A DNA stretch of 64,000 nucleotides from JAGOMX01 sp041738135 (GTDB taxonomy: Bacteria; Pseudomonadota; Alphaproteobacteria; JAGOMX01), in the NCBI GenBank assembly GCA_041738135.1, contig JBGSQK010000053.1, positions 34,894 to 98,893 on the forward strand. The letters are read 5' to 3'. Within the stretch, counting starts at the first letter, position 1; the number at the start of each line of letters is the position of its first letter. The notes below the pieces were generated by a model. The model worked only from the letters and a program-made list of their open reading frames with translations, ran no database searches and had not been told where the DNA came from. Positions 7,590 to 16,100 of this stretch are shown here, piece after piece. Position numbers and translations under genes: made by a program.

Positions 7590-8714
7590 TTATTGTTGAG
7601 GAGGCACGTGTGTGCCCAGCCATTTTACAATATGCTGACGATATTCACTAAACCAAGAATCCACATCCTTGCCGCCAAGGTTTGTGTCCACAGAACTCCA
7701 ATGTGGGCCTCGCTTGAAAAACCAGTTGTAAGATTCATGGAATGTTCCATATCCAAACCATGGGATTTTAGCAGCAAAAAAAGCTTGATCTGAAAAAGCA
7801 CTATGCTGAACATGGGGTGACCATATGGTAGCATTAGCAATATTGGTTAGTTGATCGCCCACATCCTCTTGATATTGCAGCATGCCTCGGATGAACAAAA
7901 TTGGCTTGCCTGTCGGATTTTCAGACACGCCAATCCGGCCATAAATCTTGCGATCCGTAATTTTGGAATCAATATCTACGACAGCCCTAACACGCTCATA
8001 TTGAACCCCTAGAGTGTGAGCCACATTTCCACCAAAGCTGTGTCCCATGAGGACAGTGTTATTTTTATCAAGGATACAATCGTTGAGCTCACTCTCAAAT
8101 TTATCCAAGTGAGCCAACATATATTCCACATCTTGAATTGCACCAGTCATTGCCTCATCATAATATTGATAACGATAGTCGCGATCTCTTGAGGCGTTCC
8201 ATGCATCCTTGAGAGTCAGTACGATAGTTGTGCCGTCCGGGAATTTTACAAAATTGGAGACGTAAGGTTGGTCAAGGCTCAACACCACATAGCCTTGAGA
8301 TGCAAGTTCTTCGCATAGAATTGTGTATTTTTGACGTTCCTCTCCCAACCCGGGAACAAATACTATTACTGGAAACGGCAGTGAAGGAACAGGTGCGGCA
8401 TTGGGTTTTGAATGGGCTAAAACCCGCGTGCTATTTAGGACTCCATCTTCTATAGTCTCTGGCATGTATGGATATACTCCATCATGATTTTCAGCAGGAT
8501 AATATGCCTGAACCATCCACCGCCGAGGGCTTGAGTCTCGAAACATTTTGCGCGTTGAATCCTGAGTTTCAATGGCTTTAGTGCCAACAGCGTATGGCCC
8601 AGACGGCTTGAGCAGCAGTACTTCATGCGTCGTTCCCACATTAGCGTAAACGAATAAGCCAATAACAAGAATGCAGGTTCCCAAAAACATTGGTATTGCT
8701 TTTTTCTTAAACAT
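7590..8714 (-). CDS. Membrane-anchored alpha/beta hydrolase, PAF-acetylhydrolase-like
   Basis: A 374-residue protein. Residues 4-25 form an uncleaved signal anchor or signal peptide (FLGTCILVIGLFVYA). The fold of a PAF-acetylhydrolase/lipase-like esterase follows: a strand VIVFVPGLGEE with the oxyanion region, then the nucleophile elbow GHSFGG, then AVVDIDSK. I chose the ATG at 8714, preceded by AAAGG; a longer frame to 8795 has no ribosome site. It would act in the periplasm on phospholipids or lipid esters. Its upstream DNA is a decayed duplicate of the merR promoter region, so it may once have belonged to the same regulon. Confidence 0.75.
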   Translation of the reverse strand: MFKKKAIPMFLGTCILVIGLFVYANVGTTHEVLLLKPSGPYAVGTKAIETQDSTRKMFRDSSPRRWMVQAYYPAENHDGVYPYMPETIEDGVLNSTRVLAHSKPNAAPVPSLPFPVIVFVPGLGEERQKYTILCEELASQGYVVLSLDQPYVSNFVKFPDGTTIVLTLKDAWNASRDRDYRYQYYDEAMTGAIQDVEYMLAHLDKFESELNDCILDKNNTVLMGHSFGGNVAHTLGVQYERVRAVVDIDSKITDRKIYGRIGVSENPTGKPILFIRGMLQYQEDVGDQLTNIANATIWSPHVQHSAFSDQAFFAAKIPWFGYGTFHESYNWFFKRGPHWSSVDTNLGGKDVDSWFSEYRQHIVKWLGTHVPPQQ

Positions 8715-8784
8715 AGCCTTTATACATACCTCAAAATAGTATCGACTATTTCTATAAGGGGCACTGCAATAATTCCTTGCATCA

Positions 8785-8925
8785 TCGACGAGCACCGATC
8801 ATTTACTTAAGTTCCTTACATGCCATTGAGCCATCGTTTTATCTTCTTAATTTAGCATAATTATGCATATAGCAACTATAGGTCCGAGTTGTTTTTCTGG
8901 CTAGTTTTTGGGCAAGATTATTATT
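8785..8925 (-). pseudogene. Decayed duplicate of the merR 5' end and promoter
   Basis: About 140 bases align with 7455-7595. Read on the minus strand from the ATG at 8832-8834, it encodes MAQWHVRNLSK and then stops, against MAQWYVKDLSK in the intact gene. The upstream operator core CTATAGTTGCTATAT and the AAAAACTAG stretch are also kept, while the -35 has drifted from TTGACC to about TCGGAC. The intact lipase gene lies between the two copies, so this is a tandem duplication that left a promoter fragment upstream of the lipase. Confidence 0.75.
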
Positions 8926-8945
8926 CTACCATATCCTGCCTTACC

Positions 8946-9422
8946 TTAACTATTCTCACCACAAACAACGCTTTGGTCTTTAGGCGATGACAATATAATA
9001 TGCGTCATCGTCTTGATAACGCCCATTTGACCTTTTAGAAAATCCGTAATGAAATTTTCTAGAGCCTTTGTGTCCGCCACCCGGACTTTCAACATATATG
9101 AATATTCTCCCGTCAGATGATGGCATTCCAGAACATTGTCGTGTGATGTGACGCCATCGATGAAGGTTCGATCTCGATCCTTCCACTCCACCAGCACAAA
9201 AATGTATGCACCCAATGCCATGTCCATAAAATGACAATCAAATAGTGCTACAACCTTTTTTATGACGCCGTCCGCCTTAAGTTTACGGACGCGTTCATTG
9301 GTGGCTGATGCAGAAAGCCCAATTAACTCTCCGATGGCTGCATTTGTAAGCGTTGCGTCTTGCATTAAAATTAGGCCAAGCTTACGGTCTGTTTCATCAT
9401 ATGCGATACTATGTATTGACAT
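8946..9422 (-). CDS. Lrp/AsnC-family transcriptional regulator
   Basis: About 158 residues from the ATG at 9422 (MSIHSIAYDETDRKLG); a longer frame to 9458 has no better start. The N-terminal HTH reads LTNAAIGELIGLSASATNERVRKLKADGVI, followed by an RAM/AsnC effector domain with VLECHHLTGEYSYMLKV. Family members bind amino acids and control their metabolism or export. It is divergent from a LysE-type exporter 56 bases away, the classic arrangement in which the Lrp protein senses the exporter's substrate. The short shared intergenic region contains AT-rich near-palindromic DNA (ATATACTGTATA) suited to an operator. Confidence 0.9.
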   Translation of the reverse strand: MSIHSIAYDETDRKLGLILMQDATLTNAAIGELIGLSASATNERVRKLKADGVIKKVVALFDCHFMDMALGAYIFVLVEWKDRDRTFIDGVTSHDNVLECHHLTGEYSYMLKVRVADTKALENFITDFLKGQMGVIKTMTHIILSSPKDQSVVCGENS

Positions 9423-9478
9423 TCTGTCTTTCACGATTATATATACTGTATAAAGCAATATATAAAGGATAGTATCTT

Positions 9479-10114
9479 ATGTCAACGTTAATTCACCTGA
9501 TGGAAGCCTGGCTCATAGGAATTGCCATAGCTGCGCCTGTGGGTCCCATCGGTATGCTGTGTATACGTAAGACTCTGGAGATAGGGTTAGTTGGGGCCAT
9601 CGCAGTGGGGCTAGGCGCAGCCCTTGCTGACAGCGCTTATGGTCTTGTTGCCGCATTGGGCTTGACGGCTGTTTCACATTTTCTGTTGGCAAAAGCCACT
9701 TACATCAAATTGGTTGGCGGCGTCTTTTTGCTCTACTTGGCTTACAGGGAACTAAAAGTAAAGCCAAGCTCAGCAGGCGTGACTGTTGGTAAGAGCAAAA
9801 ACATGAGCAGGCTAACAGCGGAAGTCTTCTTTCTAACGCTAACCAACCCAGCAACGATTCTAAGCTTTATCGGAATCTTCGCAAGCATTGGTGGCGGTGC
9901 AAGCTCCACCTCAGAGATGTTTTTGTTGGTGCTGGGAATTTTCCTTGGATCTATGACATGGTGGCTGTTTTTAAGTACCCTTATCGTCAAAATCAAACAC
10001 AAGCTGCCAGAAAGCTGGATTCACCGCATCCGATATCTATCAGCCATAATCCTCGGTGGGTTTGGCCTATGGGCGGTGTTAAGTGGTTTTCTCGTATATG
10101 TTAGTCTTGAATAG
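9479..10114 (+). CDS. LysE/RhtB-family amino-acid exporter
   Basis: A 211-residue inner-membrane protein with six hydrophobic helices. The N-terminal PVGPIGMLCIRKTLEIG block is the family signature, followed by LTNPATILSF in the central helix. It exports an amino acid or derivative. AAAGGA precedes the ATG. It is divergently paired with the Lrp regulator at 8946-9422, which probably controls it. Its last 36 bases overlap the 3' end of the GNAT gene on the other strand. The substrate cannot be told from sequence. Confidence 0.9.
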   Translation: MSTLIHLMEAWLIGIAIAAPVGPIGMLCIRKTLEIGLVGAIAVGLGAALADSAYGLVAALGLTAVSHFLLAKATYIKLVGGVFLLYLAYRELKVKPSSAGVTVGKSKNMSRLTAEVFFLTLTNPATILSFIGIFASIGGGASSTSEMFLLVLGIFLGSMTWWLFLSTLIVKIKHKLPESWIHRIRYLSAIILGGFGLWAVLSGFLVYVSLE

Positions 10115-10843
10115 CGCCTTGAATCCTAGCTTTTTGTAAAGCGATAAGCCATCTACAGATGCATCTAGAAAACACTTTGTAGCCCCCATTTCAATGGCTT
10201 TAAGTAAGACATACTTCATGAGATGCGTTGCAAAACCTCTGCCCTGGAAATCAGATGAGGTGCTCAAATCATCAATCCTGGCGAGACCATCATGAATCGA
10301 AAGTGTAATTGAAGATACCGCCTCATGACCCACAAAAAGACTGAAGTGGTTTAGAGCATGTCCCTGACCTAAAGCCATTTTATGGCTATAAGTATATTGT
10401 ATTGTTACAAGTTGAGTGGACTCAAAGGCATCCGAAAGTGGGCGAGACCACTCGTCTAAATCACCGTCCATTGGCCGGATTGCATGCGCCATCTCCTCCA
10501 AAAAGCATTCGCTTTCCCTAAGATCCAGAACCATCGCCATACTTCCGTAGGCCCTTGAAAAACCATAGCCCTTTAAAACATCATCCATTTCACGATTGCT
10601 GAGTTCTTCCGCAACAACCATCACAAAATCAAGATTTTCGTCCCCATAAAACTGCAAACATTCTTTCAGGATAGGCTCAATGGAAGAAACCTGTTTCCTA
10701 ACGAAAACCGGATTCAAGTTTCCAGCTTGTACGCCTGTAATGTAAGCTTTCACCTCATCAGCGATCTCTAAACAATCCCACGAAATGGCCCGCCAGAAAT
10801 AGTCTTCTGCCTGTTGATATAGGTTAATTAAGCTGCTTGTCAT
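10079..10843 (-). CDS. GNAT-family N-acetyltransferase
   Basis: 254 residues. The C-terminal half is a GNAT domain. The acetyl-CoA-binding segment reads DDLSTSSDFQGRGFATHLM (a Q/RxxGxG/A variant), followed by the typical end SVDGLSLYKKLGFK. The N-terminal ~110 residues are not a recognisable domain. The start ATG overlaps the stop of the upstream NTPase gene by 4 bases (ATGA), so the two are translationally coupled. The substrate is unknown. Confidence 0.85.
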   Translation of the reverse strand: MTSSLINLYQQAEDYFWRAISWDCLEIADEVKAYITGVQAGNLNPVFVRKQVSSIEPILKECLQFYGDENLDFVMVVAEELSNREMDDVLKGYGFSRAYGSMAMVLDLRESECFLEEMAHAIRPMDGDLDEWSRPLSDAFESTQLVTIQYTYSHKMALGQGHALNHFSLFVGHEAVSSITLSIHDGLARIDDLSTSSDFQGRGFATHLMKYVLLKAIEMGATKCFLDASVDGLSLYKKLGFKALFKTNIYEKTT

Positions 10844-11370
10844 TGGATCGCCCCCAAAATCATTACAACTCTTTCAGTAAGAGGTTTAGCTGGGATTTTA
10901 ACACAATCATACCCAAATTTCGTATAAGCTTCTTCGTGTATTTTTTCAAACTTCAGGGCTTCTTCAAAACTAATTTTTCGTGCAGCCGTTGGCTCACAAA
11001 AGCCCAAATTCTCCACAAAGAAAACCTTGTTCTCGTAAATGCCATTCGTGCGTTCAATTTCTGCTAACAACGCTGCCGATGATTCATAACCAAGGTACAC
11101 AGCTAAAGCATAAGTACATACTGGTGAGCGATCATAAAACTGGATTAGCGAATCAGTTTCCTGCGCTAGAATCTGTCGCAGGCGCTGCATGTTAATAATT
11201 CCGTCAATAAATACCGGACTCATCCAAGGCTCAGCATTACCTCTAGCTTGTTCGATGGCTATAACATCGGTAGCAGCCTCATGGACAACAAGATATCCTT
11301 GTTCCTCGAGAGCTTTGATGATTGATGTTTTCCCGCAGCCCGGGGTGCCAGTTAAAATATATCGCTTCAT
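10840..11370 (-). CDS. AAA_28-type P-loop NTPase
   Basis: A 176-residue protein beginning with a P-loop GTPGCGKTSIIKAL directly at the N-terminus, followed by HEAATDVIA and a FYDRSPVCTYALA segment, the pattern of the small AAA_28 ATPases (NadR/Ttd14-like kinases or nucleotide-binding proteins). It is probably a cytoplasmic kinase or NTPase acting on a small molecule. It is coupled to the downstream GNAT by a 4-base overlap. The exact role is unknown. Confidence 0.75.
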   Translation of the reverse strand: MKRYILTGTPGCGKTSIIKALEEQGYLVVHEAATDVIAIEQARGNAEPWMSPVFIDGIINMQRLRQILAQETDSLIQFYDRSPVCTYALAVYLGYESSAALLAEIERTNGIYENKVFFVENLGFCEPTAARKISFEEALKFEKIHEEAYTKFGYDCVKIPAKPLTERVVMILGAIQ

Positions 11371-11403
11371 AAGTTCCTCATTCTACAAATCCATTTCGCT
11401 GAT

Positions 11404-12036
11404 TCATGCCAACCTAATCTCGATCCTCTCAATGGATTTTCCTGGATGGGACCGCTTTAAAGTAACATAACCAACCTCAGCAGTAGATTTCACGTGGGTG
11501 CCGCCGCAGGGGACTTGCGCAAAGCCGTCTACCTTCCAATAGCGTCTTTGGGTTTCAGCATCTGTAAAGCCTTTTTCAATAGCCTTGTCGCTATTGATGA
11601 TCTCGTTATATTCAGCCAACACTTCTTCAAATATCAAGGAAATGTTATTGTCAGAGATAAAATCTATCCGTGCTTTTGATTCAGAAATATGGGCGCCGAC
11701 TTTTTCGAAGCCATATTTTCGTGTGACAATCTCAAGAATTAACTCAGCGGCAAAATGCAGACGCATGAGATTATGCCTGCGCGGCCAATCGATTGTCATG
11801 GTCACATTATTATTCGGCTCCAGGCTATGTCCTTCTGGAAGGGTGTAGTAAATGAGATTGCCCTCCATGCGAGAGCCGATCACCTCAATGCCATTTATAA
11901 AGGCATTATCGCTTTCTTGGCCACCCGAAAAAGAAAAGGCGATGGTATCGGCGAACAACACTTCGCAGTCGTTAACCTCAACCACCTGTGTGTTCAAGGT
12001 ATGTTGATATGGATCATCCCAAAAGACTTTCCTCAT
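11404..12036 (-). CDS. AlaX-like alanyl-tRNA editing (trans-editing) protein
   Basis: A 210-residue stand-alone homologue of the AlaRS editing domain, which hydrolyses Ser- or Gly-tRNA(Ala). The FSFSGGQESD block and the zinc/catalytic CGGTH near residue 185 are clear. The first metal motif, normally HxxxH, reads HFAAE, so its second His is Glu. The ATG at 12036 follows AAGGAA; the frame extends to 12087 without a better start. The altered metal motif may reduce activity or change the substrate. Confidence 0.85.
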   Translation of the reverse strand: MRKVFWDDPYQHTLNTQVVEVNDCEVLFADTIAFSFSGGQESDNAFINGIEVIGSRMEGNLIYYTLPEGHSLEPNNNVTMTIDWPRRHNLMRLHFAAELILEIVTRKYGFEKVGAHISESKARIDFISDNNISLIFEEVLAEYNEIINSDKAIEKGFTDAETQRRYWKVDGFAQVPCGGTHVKSTAEVGYVTLKRSHPGKSIERIEIRLA

Positions 12037-12194
12037 AATAAATTCCTTATCATATTTTGGACAAGTGCCTATGCACAACACGATCATCTGCAGTTGTCAC
12101 CAACTGTTGGCTATAGCTGCCCAGAGAACCACGCCTTCGTGATTTTGCGGCAATTCATATCCTCATTACACCCACATTCATACTTCCCATTTTG

Positions 12195-13031
12195 TTACGT
12201 TATAGCATTTTCAAATTCTTTGAAAACATCCTTAACCATAGCCATCTGTTCAAGCCATGGAAAATGTCCAGCATTTTGTATTTTTTTCATTACGATGTTT
12301 TGCCTATGAAATCGTTTATCATTTTCGAAAAGAGTATATGGCGTCATAAAGTCGTGACTAGCGCCAACAATTAAAGTTGGAACGTTTTGAGGTATCCATT
12401 TTGCATTGAAATTTATTTCCTGAACTTTCTTAAGCCACCAAGCTGCCGCTAAATAATTCATAGGAATCGTCTCAAGCAACTGCTTTCCTATTTCGATGCT
12501 TTCATTTGGAAAGTAATAGGGAGCGCAAGCTAATAATGCTGTTTTAAACGTATCAGGATTTGGATTTTTTTCAAATTCTGTGATTGGATCGAGCGTTATG
12601 GAGATATTATTTTCTTTCGCACATTTAGAGGCTTCTTCCATCCATAAAGACGGTGCTGAATTCAGAATTACCAAGCCTTTTAGTAATTGCTCTAACTGCG
12701 GAAAGAGAAGAGGGAGCTCCCCACCAAATGAATGACCGACACAAATAGGATTTTGGAATTTTTGAATAGAAGAGAGTAAGCAATCACCCCAAGTTTCAAA
12801 ATCATAATCTGCCTTAATTTGCTCTGTTATGTTGCTTCCATTTGCGGGAAAATCAATTAGCCAAAAATTACCCATCACATCTAGCTCATTAATCAATGTT
12901 AAAAAATAACTTGAGTCAACACCAGGCCCACCCGGCACGAAGAGCCAATTATTGATGACACTGCCTGGATTGGATTTGACGAGTTGGTACCGGACAGAGT
13001 TGTCATCATAAAAATATTTATTTGATTTCAT
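12195..13031 (-). CDS. Alpha/beta hydrolase, proline-iminopeptidase-like
   Basis: 278 residues, no signal peptide. An early PGGPG motif (oxyanion hole, typical of prolyl aminopeptidases) is followed by the nucleophile elbow GHSFGG at about residues 98-103, an acid in GASHDFMTP and a catalytic His in NAGHFPWLEQ. The order Ser-Asp-His matches the superfamily. It could be a peptidase or an esterase. It stands alone between the AlaX gene and the conjugation-related element, and its AT content looks higher than that of its neighbours, which hints at transfer. Confidence 0.8.
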   Translation of the reverse strand: MKSNKYFYDDNSVRYQLVKSNPGSVINNWLFVPGGPGVDSSYFLTLINELDVMGNFWLIDFPANGSNITEQIKADYDFETWGDCLLSSIQKFQNPICVGHSFGGELPLLFPQLEQLLKGLVILNSAPSLWMEEASKCAKENNISITLDPITEFEKNPNPDTFKTALLACAPYYFPNESIEIGKQLLETIPMNYLAAAWWLKKVQEINFNAKWIPQNVPTLIVGASHDFMTPYTLFENDKRFHRQNIVMKKIQNAGHFPWLEQMAMVKDVFKEFENAIT

Positions 13032-13163
13032 TTTAAAGAGGCCCTTGTTTTTGAATGAAAAATTTAAGGCATACTAGCAAAGGGCGGCGCTCCCCCGCAA
13101 GTAGTGTTTCATAGTAAACTTATTCTAAGGGCTTTAGATCCCGGGAGAGTTGCTGAAGGATCC

Positions 13164-16100
13164 CTACATCTCCATCCCACGATCCCTTTGCTTAATACGA
13201 TCATGCTCTTGTAGCTTATGATGCATCTCCTCCAACTTAGCACCTACGGGCTCGTTGATGGCTTTGATGCTTTGAATTATCGTTGGATCTTTCGCCAGTA
13301 ACTTCATTTTTTCGTCCAATTCTACGAGCAGCTTTTCCTTCGCGACAGGATCGGCCGTAGATTTGAGATCCTTAAAAAGGTCGTCAAAAGATGCTGCAGC
13401 TTTGCCTATGGGCGTATCGTTCATTCTGATCTTTGAGTCTTCATCAAGGCAGGGTTTGGGCTCAGCGACATTAGGCGAGTCTTGAGTTTTTGATGCATCT
13501 TCAATGTATTGCTTTACGTATTCAGCAACGCCTGTAGGGCCTTGTTCTCTCAGTACATCATTAAAATCCTGGCCTGGGGTGGATGGTTTCAGGACATCAA
13601 CAGTGTGACCTTTATCCTCCAATGCTTCCATGGCCTTTTGAACCAACAGATGGGTTTGAGACGTGGTTTTATGTTCATCGTTGTCGGCACAAAGGACTAT
13701 TGTCCTTTCAGGGCCACTGTAGTTAGCCATGTTATGGATACCCAAGGATGCGACGATTTTGCCGGCGACGCCTGTTTCCTTAATAGACATAGCTGTTTCA
13801 AGGCCTTCAGCGATGAAGACTCGACCGGATCCTTCTTGTAAAGTTACGAATGATTCTTTTGACAGGCCGTATTGTAGCTTGTTGAGTTTGTCTCCTTCTT
13901 GATTCTTTGCGCGCGTGCCATCTCTGTTCAATTTGGTTACCTGCACTACCGACAGTGATCCATCGGCTTTGCGACCAAAAGCTGCAAAGCAATTGTGGCC
14001 CAGCCTTTTCTGCTCGCCGTTATAAAGGAAACTTGTGCCCTTGGGCAGGCATTTGAGGTCGTCCGATATTGTGCCATGGATACTGCGCTCCCTTCGTAAG
14101 TACGTCTCGACCACACTACCTTTGATGGGTTGAGCTTTCGCATACAGATCTGCCACAGACTTCAATTTCTGATCATCCTCTAATTTTTGATCGATAGTTG
14201 GCTCATCATACCTTTTCTCAACAGGCATCCGGGCCAGGTCATGAGAGTTCATATTGAGCTCCTGAGCCAGGTATTCGACCGCTCCCCTGAAATCAACGCC
14301 CTTTTCCCTTTGGATAAGATGGAAGATATTTCCCTTTTCGCTGGTTGAAAAATCATACCAAAGCCCGGCTTTTGAGCCAGCTATAGTGAAACTCAGCTTA
14401 CCATCACCACCAAACCTCAATTGTATTTTGTTGCTTTGCTTTGTGCTTGTCTGACCAAGAATTCTTGGGACGATATCGGCGTATCTGCCATGCGCTGCGT
14501 CCAAAACTACATCTGCTGATAAGTAGGTAGGCCTTTCCTTATAAACCTCATGATGAGCATTGCGGGTAGGTGTGAATCTAGAGATTTCCTTTGAGCCATT
14601 TTTCTGAGCCTGAGCATACAATTTCGATTCAGCTTCTGGCCTCATGCCTTTGAATGCTATAAGAGCAACCTGATTCTGAACTAAAACCTCCGCGTTCTGA
14701 TTGCGCGCGCTCAGTAGCTGAAGCCATTCAGGCTTTTGCGTGCTTTGGTTCATGATAGCCATGGGCTCCAGTGCCATGTCAGACTCTTTGCCTTTGGCTT
14801 GGACCATACTCCAGAGACGCGCGACCTCATGGGACTTAGAGAGATAGTCTTTGATGGGTTTGTAAACTTCATCTGGCTGAACGTCAGTGGCGATTTCACC
14901 GCTCACAACACCTTTATTAAAAGCCACATCAAATGTCAGGCGATTAAAGTCCACATCAGCTTCTTTCATTATCTGCTTGGACTTGTCATATGTTAGCTGG
15001 AGCATTAACTTGCCAGCCAAATCAGCACGTGTGTGCACGTCAGCTACTTCTCTATATTCTTTAATCAGAGCCCTTGTTTGACCCCCAATCGCATGCTCAA
15101 GCATCTTATTCTCATCAACCTTATGCTGTTCCAAATGCTGCTGCACTTGGCCTCCAGGCGAGACAATCTGCAGTGCCAGTTCGTCGCGAAGGGCCTGGCA
15201 TTTCTTAAACTCCTCTTGGGTAACCAAACTGTTTGACGATACCTGAACTGAATTCTCTTCAAGTTTTTTGATCTGACCAAACACAGTGGCGGCCCGATTA
15301 CGCATTTGTACGTATGAGTTGACCAGGTCAAAATCTTGTTTTTGCTCATCGGTTAGTCCCTCGCGATATATGTTCCGCTCATACTCTTTATAATGAGCTT
15401 TTGCCTGATCCTTAACGCCGGCAAAGTAGACCATGTCCTCGGCCAAAACTTTGTCGCCCCAGTAGTCATTATGGGTTTCTGTGTTTTCTTCCTGCTTCAC
15501 GCCAAAGAACTGTCGGTACAGACGAGGGTTTTCGTGAATGACCGATGCCATGAAATCTCGTTTTGATTTGAGCTCAGTATAGTCCCCGTAAAGCTCATGC
15601 GTCTGGGAAAGGGCCCCTGGATGAGTTGCTTCTATGGTCGACCACAATTTTCTGGCCTCCCGTACCATCCCCATATAGCCTTGCGCTGAAATGGAAGCCC
15701 TGTGTTCTAGATCAGAAAGTAACCGAGTGCGAAAACCTGCATCAACTTCCAGCACATCGCGGCGGATGCCAGCCAATCGCACATAAGGCAGGTGGTTTAC
15801 CCAATCCTCCAGGATTTCCTTTGCCGCTTCTTCCTTCTGCTCAAACAACTGTTGATAGGCATTATAAGCCGCCTGCTTATAAAGAGGCTCAGGCTTCTTT
15901 TCTGTTTCATCACCAGACTTGACTGAAGCCGTATCCTTGGCTTTGCCTTGGATGGAAGTCCATTCCATTTCTTCTCTCATCATTCCCACCTCTGCTATTA
16001 AGTCTTTATAGTTCTGCACTCTTGCTAAGAACGGCCTTTGCTTTTCTGACACTTGATAATCGGCTAAAGTATCCCGCATGCCGCCATAGCTCAGCTGATC

